Below, one piece after another: positions 1-5,197 of a DNA stretch of 6,082 bases. The notes below the pieces were generated by a model. It saw only the letters and a list, made by a program, of their open reading frames with translations, did no database searches and was not told the DNA's origin. Made by a program: the position numbers and the translations under genes. How positions within the stretch are numbered: the stretch's first letter is position 1; each line of letters starts with the position of its first letter. The stretch comes from an uncultured Phycisphaerae bacterium (GTDB taxonomy: Bacteria; Planctomycetota; Phycisphaerae; Phycisphaerales; SM1A02). The stretch covers positions 1 through 6,082 of the forward strand of contig CALCOW010000290.1 of NCBI GenBank assembly GCA_937899935.1, in the 5' to 3' direction.

Positions 1-21
1 GATCGCCCAAATCAACACTAG
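1..21 (+). CDS. Possible 3' tail of an upstream gene (partial)
   Basis: The first reading frame gives six codons (D-R-P-N-Q-H) and then a TAG at 19-21, followed 5 bp later by the Shine-Dalgarno of the Rieske gene. That spacing would suit a gene ending just before a co-transcribed neighbour. The remnant is far too short to identify. The second frame is also open to the left edge, in phase with the Rieske gene, so this tail is only one of two readings. Rieske ferredoxins of this kind often sit beside suf iron-sulfur assembly genes, but nothing here proves that. Confidence 0.2.
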   Translation, partial: DRPNQH

Positions 22-40
22 ACTGCAGGAGACCGTCCGC

Positions 41-349
41 ATGGGACAGTTCGTTAAGGTTGCTGATGTTTCAGAGATTGAAGAAAACCAGCCATACTGC
101 GTACAAGCTGAAGGTCATACAATCTGCCTCGTTAATCTTGGCGGAGAAATGAAAGCTGTGGCTGACACGTGTAGTCATGCCGATGCATCGCTTTCCGATG
201 GAGAGGTTGATGGAGATGAAATCATTTGCCCTCTTCATTACGCCTCATTTTGCCTGCGCACAGGGGAAGCGAAACAACCACCAGCAGATGACGATATCAG
301 GGTCTACAACGTGCGCGTCATAGACGGTGCCGTCGAAATTGAAATTTAA
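41..349 (+). CDS. Rieske-type [2Fe-2S] ferredoxin-like protein (NirD / oxygenase-ferredoxin family)
   Basis: A 102-residue soluble protein that is essentially one Rieske domain. Both cluster-binding boxes are present: C44-S45-H46 followed by A-D-A, and C63-P64-L65-H66. The two Cys and two His residues would hold a [2Fe-2S] cluster, and the spacing of 16 residues between boxes is normal. Length and fold order match small ferredoxin components of non-heme oxygenases and NirD-like proteins, which act as cytoplasmic one-electron carriers. There is no signal peptide or membrane anchor, unlike the Rieske subunit of cytochrome bc complexes. The start is supported by AGGAGA at 27-32, 8 nt before the ATG. 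The gene ends in tandem stops (TAA at 347-349, TGA at 350-352). The redox partner is not in the window; in many bacteria such genes lie next to suf genes, so a role in Fe-S assembly or repair is possible. Family certain, physiological role unknown. Confidence 0.9.
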   Translation: MGQFVKVADVSEIEENQPYCVQAEGHTICLVNLGGEMKAVADTCSHADASLSDGEVDGDEIICPLHYASFCLRTGEAKQPPADDDIRVYNVRVIDGAVEIEI

Positions 350-395
350 TGAGGCTGAACAACACTCATTTATCTTCAATCCAGGACTTTGCTTT

Positions 396-794
396 TCAGT
401 CGGTTGATTCATCATAAGACTGGAGACACCAACCCCATGCTTGAAGTAATAACGTAAAGTCCGTGGTATTAATGACTCCATCACCTGAGATATCTGCATG
501 GCACGGGCTCGGGCATGGAGATGGCTGGTACACTCCATGCCCGGCAAACCACGTGCCGTTACTCTCAGAACAGTGATACTGCGTTGTCACAACAGCAAAG
601 TGATCAAGACAACACACACCCTCGAGAGTGTTACGAGAATTACTCACAAACCCTGAAGCGGAGTCCATCATGGAATCAGGGCTGATGGTCTGTCCGTAGA
701 TATGCTTCACACCATTCACGTTGCTTAGAAATGCGATGCTCATAAATAGGAGCAGCAGGAAGACAAATTCTACTTTCCGCTTTGGTGTTTCCAC
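396..794 (-). CDS. Small secreted Cys-rich protein with GC-type dockerin tail
   Basis: A 132-residue exported protein. Residues 1-28 form a signal peptide: basic K5-R6-K7, then a hydrophobic core (about 9-23). Residues 57-98 hold a cysteine-rich stretch (C61-C62, C75, W82, C94, C98) resembling the G-x-C-C...C...G-G-x-W-x-G units I recall from Phycisphaerae surface proteins. Residues 100-123 are a single dockerin-like calcium loop: D101, S103, D105-G106, N109 and D112 occupy the ligand positions, followed by L-L-L-Q-A-W-G-W-C. That loop plus W-G-x-C is the 'GC-type dockerin' ending, thought to serve in anchoring or sorting of exported proteins, although its partner is not established. The start is GTG, backed by GGAGGG 7 nt upstream. 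No enzymatic domain is visible between signal and tail, so this could be a minimal anchor or adaptor protein or the remnant of a larger one. Nine polar residues follow the last Cys. Confidence 0.75.
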   Translation of the reverse strand: METPKRKVEFVFLLLLFMSIAFLSNVNGVKHIYGQTISPDSMMDSASGFVSNSRNTLEGVCCLDHFAVVTTQYHCSESNGTWFAGHGVYQPSPCPSPCHADISGDGVINTTDFTLLLQAWGWCLQSYDESTD

Positions 795-801
795 TGTAAT
801 T

Positions 802-807
802 CCCTCC
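802..807 (-). promoter_or_regulatory. Ribosome binding site fixing a GTG start
   Basis: On the minus strand this reads GGAGGG, 7 nt before the GTG at 794-792. It is the strongest Shine-Dalgarno in the window and supports GTG as the true start of the dockerin-tailed protein, directly in front of a proper signal peptide. Confidence 0.7.
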
Positions 808-809
808 GT

Positions 810-826
810 AGCTGCATCATGCAGCT
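810..826. repeat. Perfect inverted repeat, 8-bp arms, next to a ribosome binding site
   Basis: AGCTGCAT at 810-817 and ATGCAGCT at 819-826 are exact reverse complements around a single C at 818. On the minus strand the element ends 2 nt before the GGAGGG of the dockerin gene. As DNA it has the shape of a dimeric-repressor operator. As RNA it can form a 6-bp stem with a 5-nt loop in the leader, which could affect ribosome access or mRNA stability. No U-run follows it, so it is not a typical terminator. Confidence 0.6.
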
Positions 827-849
827 CTGGAAGACAACAGTACTTTTCT

Positions 850-879
850 TTTATAAAGCTTCTGCCAAAAGTGACCCAA
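850..879 (-). promoter_or_regulatory. Candidate sigma70-type promoter for the dockerin-tailed gene
   Basis: On the minus strand, TTGGGT (879-874) and TATAAA (855-850) are separated by 18 bp and lie about 55 bp upstream of the GTG start. The predicted transcript start, near 843, would include the 810-826 inverted repeat in the leader. The same area carries two near-copies of C-C-A-A-A-A(A)-G-T on the plus strand (865-872 and 876-884). This is a consensus match only; promoters in this phylum are poorly defined. Confidence 0.35.
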
Positions 880-931
880 AAAGTTCACCTAGTAGTTTCA
901 CGGCGAGCGATCAATGTAGAGCCCCTTGGCG

Positions 932-1765
932 TTAACGCACAAACTCAACAAAACCCCATCGGCGAGGTCGATGCATGTCAATCACACCGGTTGGCACCCA
1001 GACCCAATTGTTTTCAGAGGTGTCTGGCATTCTCTCATACATCCCATCATTGATACGGTGTTGCCATTGCACTCGAGAAAAGTTAACCCGCCAACGCTCA
1101 CCGGGAAATGGAGCGGTTGCCGCTCGCTTACCACCCGTAAGACTCGACCACGGAATCGCCAATTCAACGGTCCAAGCCTGATCTTCATCACTAGGATCAT
1201 TAAGTGTTCCGTCTACAGCAACGGCCGTTTGAAGACCCACAATATCCCAACCAATGTCGAAAGTTCCTCCTTCGACATATGGTTTAGTTAGCACCAAATC
1301 AAATGGTGTATTCAATGCGTTTACTTCGTACTCGAAGTAGTTCAGTGCATCAGACTCAGGATCAATAAAGACTTCAAAATCATTATCGTTGTAGATGATT
1401 GAATCTCGCTCTGTCAGAGATCCCCAAACATGTGGCTCTTCTAGTTTGGCTGCGATGTAAAAATGGTCATCATCCCAGGCCATTTTTGCACGCGTCTGAA
1501 AATGTGGCCGTGGTCGCTTCGAGCCCTCAATATCAACAAATGGCTGTGTCCATGGCAATGCTGACCATATGTCATCATCGATTTGACCATCGATGATTGG
1601 AGCCTTCTTTATCCAGGATGCCATGTAGGTTGGAATTGGACCGTCAGGTGGAGCCAAAGGTGTATCAACAGTTTGTTCCGCTGAACAGCCCACCAATATA
1701 ATTGGGAGCCAAAATTTGCCTCCCCTCCACGGCCATTTGATGCGTCTTTGCCAGTGTTTCTGCAT
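932..1765 (-). CDS. Secreted lipoprotein with a CBM9-like (carbohydrate-binding family 9-like) domain
   Basis: A 277-residue protein with a type II (lipoprotein) signal: basic R7-R8-K10...R14...K17, a short hydrophobic run (18-25) and the lipobox L24-V25-G26-C27, so the mature protein should be lipid-anchored at C27. From about residue 48 to the end it reads as one CBM9-like / DOMON-like beta-sandwich: A-P-x-I-D-G near 55-60, D-D-x-W at 64-67, a W-D-D-D-H-F-Y-I strand at 97-104, D-N-D-F-E-V-F-I-D-P at 127-136, F-E-Y-E-V-N-A-L-N at 144-152, W-T-V-E-L-A-I-P-W at 198-206, W-R-V-N-F-S-R at 225-231, and a closing W-V-W-V-P...H-R-P-R-R-W-G-F-V-E-F. Family members usually bind sugars or accompany glycan-degrading enzymes, but this one carries no catalytic module and ligand binding is unproven. 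The ATG is preceded by GGAG only 4 nt away. It is divergent from moaA, and its separate transcription from the downstream dockerin gene is suggested by the 137-bp gap. Confidence 0.85.
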   Translation of the reverse strand: MQKHWQRRIKWPWRGGKFWLPIILVGCSAEQTVDTPLAPPDGPIPTYMASWIKKAPIIDGQIDDDIWSALPWTQPFVDIEGSKRPRPHFQTRAKMAWDDDHFYIAAKLEEPHVWGSLTERDSIIYNDNDFEVFIDPESDALNYFEYEVNALNTPFDLVLTKPYVEGGTFDIGWDIVGLQTAVAVDGTLNDPSDEDQAWTVELAIPWSSLTGGKRAATAPFPGERWRVNFSRVQWQHRINDGMYERMPDTSENNWVWVPTGVIDMHRPRRWGFVEFVR

Positions 1766-1880
1766 GGGTCTCCAATCTCTAAGCCCGCAAATCAGGGCGC
1801 TTGCCTATCATGGGGGCATGAACGTTGCCCTTTCCGTGCTTCAAAGCTCAGACCGCCGCTCTCATACACCACGCGGAGCA

Positions 1881-2879
1881 ATGAGGCCAACACACTTGAT
1901 CGATGCTCACGGACGCGTCATACGCGACCTGCGCCTCAGCGTAACCGATCGCTGCAACTTCAGATGCACTTACTGCATGGAACCTGATACTCGCTTCATG
2001 CCCAAACTCAATCTCCTGACACTCAAAGAGTACCTACGCATCGTCAGTATCTCACGCCGCCTAGGAATCAATAAGGTGCGACTAACGGGTGGAGAACCGA
2101 CACTCTACCCAGATCTTGACGAGTTAATTGCTGGGCTCGGCCAGATGTCTCTTATCGATATTGCAATGACGACCAACGGCTGGAATATAGATTTAGAACG
2201 TGCACAGAGGTGGAAACAATCAGGACTCACACGCCTCACTTTTAGTCTTGACACGCTTCGAGAAGAACGCATGTCGGAAATTACACGCTCAACAACAACG
2301 GTTGCCAAAGTCATCTCTTCGATCGAAGCTGCACGCCGTGCAAAACTCACTCCCATCAAGGTCAATGCCGTGATTATGCGAGGTGTGAATGATGATGAGA
2401 TTGTTGATTTTGGCCATTTCGCACGAGAGATGGGCGTTTCTATGCGGCTCATTGAGTTTATGCCACTTGACGCAGGCAGAAGCTGGGACCGCCGGCAGGT
2501 CGTGTCTATGAAGGAGATGATCGATCGACTGCAATCGGTTCATTCACTTGTTCCACACAACGATGAAAGCGCCCATTCAACCTCTTTGAACTACAACTTT
2601 CGTGATAGTGAACGTGGCAGCATTGGCATCATTGCACCCGTTTCACGTCCATTCTGTGGCGCCTGCAATAGACTGCGCATCACTGCAGATGGGAAGATGC
2701 GCCCCTGTCTTTTCAGCTTAGAAGAGATCGATCTATCGCCCCTACTTCGTCAGGGTGCCACTGACGATGCACTGGCTAGCTACATGTCAGATGGTGTATG
2801 GCAAAAGCAAAAAGGGCACGGAATTGGCTCCGAGCATTTTGAGCAGCCGATCCGCACCATGTCGTCTATTGGTGGATGA
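1881..2879 (+). CDS. moaA: GTP 3',8-cyclase MoaA (molybdenum cofactor biosynthesis, radical SAM)
   Basis: A 332-residue cytoplasmic radical-SAM enzyme that, with MoaC, converts GTP to cyclic pyranopterin monophosphate, the first step of molybdenum cofactor synthesis. The SAM-binding [4Fe-4S] motif C25-x3-C29-x2-C32 lies in S-V-T-D-R-C-N-F-R-C. T-G-G-E-P (69-73) follows, and M-T-T-N-G is at 96-100. The second, substrate-binding [4Fe-4S] site has C259-x2-C262-x13-C276 with the GTP-contacting arginines R264 and R266. The catalytically needed C-terminal G331-G332 tail is present. I chose ATG 1881 because it places the first cluster Cys at residue 25, as in characterised MoaA proteins, and gives the usual length. 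Its Shine-Dalgarno (GGAG, 2 nt away) is too close, however, and an in-frame ATG at 1818 would add 21 residues. The frame is open further upstream to 1716, but that would overlap the divergent lipoprotein gene. No other mo-genes are in view. Confidence 0.95.
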   Translation: MRPTHLIDAHGRVIRDLRLSVTDRCNFRCTYCMEPDTRFMPKLNLLTLKEYLRIVSISRRLGINKVRLTGGEPTLYPDLDELIAGLGQMSLIDIAMTTNGWNIDLERAQRWKQSGLTRLTFSLDTLREERMSEITRSTTTVAKVISSIEAARRAKLTPIKVNAVIMRGVNDDEIVDFGHFAREMGVSMRLIEFMPLDAGRSWDRRQVVSMKEMIDRLQSVHSLVPHNDESAHSTSLNYNFRDSERGSIGIIAPVSRPFCGACNRLRITADGKMRPCLFSLEEIDLSPLLRQGATDDALASYMSDGVWQKQKGHGIGSEHFEQPIRTMSSIGG

Positions 2880-2888
2880 TCAAAGACT

Positions 2889-3881
2889 TTAGAGATTCAT
2901 CTCATGCCATGCGGTTGCAACAATCGCATCAAGCTCTTCATACTTCGGCTTCCAGTTGAATGCTTTCTGTATTTTCGATGGGTCATTGTAGAGCATGTCG
3001 GGATCACCCTGGCGACGCTCATGCGATACAGCAGGAATAGCATGACCTGTGACACGACGACACGACTCGATGACCTCCATAACAGAATATCCACGTCCAA
3101 TACCGACATTAAATGTCTGCATCACCCCCGGCTCGAGATGTTTCATTGCAAGCAGATGAGCCGCAATCAGATCATCCACATGAACATAGTCACGAATGCA
3201 GGTCCCGTCAGGCGTGTCGTAGTCTGAACCAAAGATCTTGATGTCGTCTCGCTTGCCCTTTGCCACTTCAAGGCAAATAGGGATGAGATGTGTTTCTGGA
3301 ATATGGTGTTCGCCAACGCGCCCCTGTGGGTCACACCCCGCCACGTTGAAATACCGTAGTGCCGTGCACGCAAAAGATGGATTTGCCTTTGTGCACTGAC
3401 TCAGAGCTTGCTCAAACCATAATTTTGACCATCCATAAGGTGAAATCGGTTTTTGGGGACAATCTTCGGTCAGCGGCATTTGGTCTGGTGTCGGCAAACC
3501 ATAAGTAGCACAGGTGCTTGAGAAGACCATGTTATTTACGCCTGAGTCCATCATAGCGCGCAAGAGCGACAGTGAATTACCCGTATTATTCTCGTAATAC
3601 ATCAATGGCTCTTTTACCGACTCGTTCACAGCAGCAAAAGCGGCAAAATGCATGACCAAGTCGATTTGATGGTCGCTCATCAAATCCATCATTTTGTCAT
3701 AGTCACCACAGCGACATTCAATGAACGTGAGATCTCCCACTTTCGATAAAGCATCAATAGCTGACTGCCATCCATTTGACAGATCATCGACCACAGTGAT
3801 TTTGTGATCGAGCTCTAAGAGTCGCAATGTTGCATGAGAGCCTATGTAGCCAGCTCCCCCTGTTACCAAAATGTGCTTCAC
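2889..3881 (-). CDS. galE: UDP-glucose 4-epimerase GalE
   Basis: A 330-residue extended short-chain dehydrogenase that interconverts UDP-glucose and UDP-galactose (possibly also the N-acetyl forms), supplying sugars for envelope polysaccharides or the Leloir pathway. The NAD-binding G8-G9-A10-G11-Y12-I13-G14 glycine motif is at the N-terminus, with D32-D33 after beta-2. The catalytic set is T123 (in S-S-T-C-A-T-Y-G, the Ser/Thr position), Y149 and K153 (Y-G-W-S-K). R-Y-F-N-V-A-G (176-182), C-I-R-D-Y-V-H-V-D-D (228-237) and R-x-G-D-P (290-294) complete the family pattern, and length is normal. The start is GTG at 3881-3879: an in-frame TAA (3884-3882) sits directly upstream, no other Met occurs before residue 64, and GGAG lies 6 nt before. 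It is tail to tail with moaA (9 bp between stops) and divergent from the DUF368 gene. Confidence 0.95.
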   Translation of the reverse strand: MKHILVTGGAGYIGSHATLRLLELDHKITVVDDLSNGWQSAIDALSKVGDLTFIECRCGDYDKMMDLMSDHQIDLVMHFAAFAAVNESVKEPLMYYENNTGNSLSLLRAMMDSGVNNMVFSSTCATYGLPTPDQMPLTEDCPQKPISPYGWSKLWFEQALSQCTKANPSFACTALRYFNVAGCDPQGRVGEHHIPETHLIPICLEVAKGKRDDIKIFGSDYDTPDGTCIRDYVHVDDLIAAHLLAMKHLEPGVMQTFNVGIGRGYSVMEVIESCRRVTGHAIPAVSHERRQGDPDMLYNDPSKIQKAFNWKPKYEELDAIVATAWHEMNL

Positions 3882-3887
3882 TTATTA

Positions 3888-3891
3888 CTCC
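3888..3891 (-). promoter_or_regulatory. Ribosome binding site for the galE GTG start
   Basis: Minus-strand GGAG lies 6 nt before the GTG. With the in-frame TAA immediately ahead of that GTG, this fixes the galE start and shows it to be non-ATG. Confidence 0.6.
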
Positions 3892-3932
3892 AAGCAGTAA
3901 GCTCTTTGCCGCATGAATCAAACCCCAACATG

Positions 3933-3942
3933 ACGATATAGG
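3933..3942 (+). repeat. Shared 10-bp element ACGATATAGG, copy 1
   Basis: This 10-mer lies in the galE/DUF368 divergent space and recurs exactly at 5155-5164 before the CapD-like gene. Both copies have an ACCCC a few bases upstream (3922-3926 with a 6-bp gap; 5146-5150 with a 4-bp gap). It could be a promoter core or binding site for the plus-strand genes. Here it lies about 130 bp before the DUF368 start and 50 bp before galE on the other strand. Confidence 0.35.
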
Positions 3943-4073
3943 CCTCAAACCTGAGAAGTAAGACCAATTTCTCAATAATGTGGTCACTCCATCATACTAT
4001 CACCTTTAGATTTCGTAATCGTAGTCATTCAAGCCTGCAGACACCAGATGCCGACGGACTGTACAACGCTCCT

Positions 4074-5108
4074 ATGAAAGAAACACCAGATACGAATGAT
4101 GCGATTGTCTCGACGGGTGTCCGCAGTGTCATCGGCGGCTTTCTCATGGGACTGGCGAATCTTGTCCCAGGAATTTCAGGCGGAACAATGCTACTGGCTT
4201 CTGGTGTCTATCCGCAGTTCATCTCTGCCGTCTCGGACATTACGACGTTTCGATGGCGTCTCCGAAGCCTGATCATTATCGCTTGTATTGGAATCAGTGC
4301 TGTTGTTGCAATTGCTTTATTGGCAGGTGTGGTGACTGGACTGATCATTTCACATCAGTGGATCATGTACAGCATCTTTATTGGACTCACACTTGGTGGA
4401 GTTCCAATCATATTGCGCCTCTTGCGGCCAATTTCAACGAAAGCAATGATTGCTGCTGCGATTGGATGCGCCTGCATGATCATCTTAGCTATGGCTGAGA
4501 TGTTGGGAGCAGAAGGCGCGAGTGAAAATCTTTCAGGCCACACTGCTTTATTATTTGCTGGCGGTGTGACCGCGGGCGCTGCAATGGTTCTTCCTGGCGT
4601 CTCCGGCAGTTACCTGTTGCTCATACTCGGACAGTATCTACTCATCTTTGACGCCGTTAATGATGCCAAGTTGGGACTGAAGAATGCTGATACCGAAGCA
4701 ATGATGGCGGCGGCTAAGATTCTTTTACCAGCAGTCGTCGGCGCCGTTATTGGCATCGTCGTTGTCAGTAACGTCCTTAAGCGACTGCTTGAAAGAGCAC
4801 CCCAAATAACACTCGGCGCACTGATGGGCCTCTTGATCGGCGCGGTCGTTGGATTGTGGCCATTTCAAGCTCGTATTGAACCCCAGATTGGTGATACGAC
4901 GGCGTGGGGTCAGGTCATTACAAATGAACAACAGCTTGCCGAGCTCGAACCAAAAAATTGGGCTACAGAGTTTTTCAGCCCCTCCCCTGGCTTGATCATC
5001 GGAGCGCTGTGCCTCATTGGCATTGGATTCGCAATCTCAATGGCCATTGGTTGGGCTGGAACAGTTCTCGACCAACAATCGAAGCGAAGCGCTGCAATAA
5101 ACGAGTGA
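4074..5108 (+). CDS. DUF368 / PopT-family polyprenyl-phosphate translocase (membrane protein)
   Basis: A 344-residue polytopic inner-membrane protein of the DUF368 family. Family members (PopT) were shown in other bacteria to flip undecaprenyl phosphate back across the membrane, recycling the lipid carrier used for peptidoglycan and surface polysaccharides. The internal duplication typical of the family is clear: a first signature G-F-L-M-G-L-A-N-L-V-P-G-I-S-G-G (22-37) and a second A-G-G-V-T-A-G-A-A-M-V-L-P-G-V-S-G-S (162-179), each opening a hydrophobic half. Further membrane segments lie near 66-92, 97-116, 124-142, 180-193, 217-233, 247-263 and 307-327. The soluble loop near 264-300 is the least conserved-looking part. 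I chose ATG 4074 because the family motif then starts about 20 residues in. It lacks a good Shine-Dalgarno, and an in-frame ATG at 3978 would add 32 unconserved, Ser/His/Arg-rich residues. Neighbours galE and a CapD-like gene fit an envelope-glycan role. The transport activity is inferred from the family. Confidence 0.85.
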   Translation: MKETPDTNDAIVSTGVRSVIGGFLMGLANLVPGISGGTMLLASGVYPQFISAVSDITTFRWRLRSLIIIACIGISAVVAIALLAGVVTGLIISHQWIMYSIFIGLTLGGVPIILRLLRPISTKAMIAAAIGCACMIILAMAEMLGAEGASENLSGHTALLFAGGVTAGAAMVLPGVSGSYLLLILGQYLLIFDAVNDAKLGLKNADTEAMMAAAKILLPAVVGAVIGIVVVSNVLKRLLERAPQITLGALMGLLIGAVVGLWPFQARIEPQIGDTTAWGQVITNEQQLAELEPKNWATEFFSPSPGLIIGALCLIGIGFAISMAIGWAGTVLDQQSKRSAAINE

Positions 5109-5154
5109 TTCGACCTCTGATGCAATACCTCGCTGTCAATCCATGACCCCTGCT

Positions 5155-5164
5155 ACGATATAGG
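5155..5164 (+). repeat. Shared 10-bp element ACGATATAGG, copy 2 / possible extended -10
   Basis: This is an exact second copy of the element at 3933-3942, located 34-43 bp before the CapD-like start. Here it overlaps T-G-C-T-A-C-G-A-T (5151-5159), which resembles an extended -10 (TGn plus TAnnnT), though no convincing -35 box precedes it. It may drive the CapD-like gene separately from the DUF368 gene. Confidence 0.3.
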
Positions 5165-5184
5165 TGCAGTGATGGACCTGCGGC

Positions 5185-5189
5185 AGGAG
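5185..5189 (+). promoter_or_regulatory. Ribosome binding site of the CapD-like gene, within a small palindrome
   Basis: AGGAG lies 8 nt before ATG 5198. It overlaps the inverted repeat CCTGC-G-GCAGG (5177-5187), so part of the Shine-Dalgarno could pair in a short mRNA hairpin. The in-frame TGA at 5144-5146, with no ATG, GTG or TTG codon between it and 5198, makes this the only plausible start. Confidence 0.6.
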
Positions 5190-5197
5190 CCTCTGAG

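Noticed and set aside
350..395. Terminator between the convergent Rieske and dockerin genes
   Set aside because: The 46-bp gap has no convincing stem-loop.
245..547. Minus-strand 100-codon frame overlapping the Rieske gene and the dockerin gene
   Set aside because: It covers the conserved C-P-L-H end of the Rieske domain and the dockerin tail in another frame. No recognisable protein features.
721..1291. Plus-strand frames of 65-121 codons across the dockerin/lipoprotein region
   Set aside because: They are antisense to the well-supported lipoprotein and signal-peptide genes. Composition looks like shadow translation, with no motifs.
1716..1880. Longer N-terminus for moaA starting at 1716
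   Set aside because: It would overlap the start of the divergent lipoprotein gene and add about 55 residues not present in MoaA proteins.
2880..2888. Possible bidirectional terminator between moaA and galE
   Set aside because: Only 9 bp separate the stops, and no hairpin-plus-T-run is visible there.
3952..3974. Inverted repeat TGAGAA...TTCTCA in the galE/DUF368 space
   Set aside because: Arms are only 6 bp with an 11-bp spacer and no T-run. Expected by chance in a region this size.
3978..4073. Upstream ATG at 3978 for the DUF368 gene
   Set aside because: It adds 32 polar, unconserved-looking residues before the family's normal N-terminus and has no clear Shine-Dalgarno. Kept only as an alternative.
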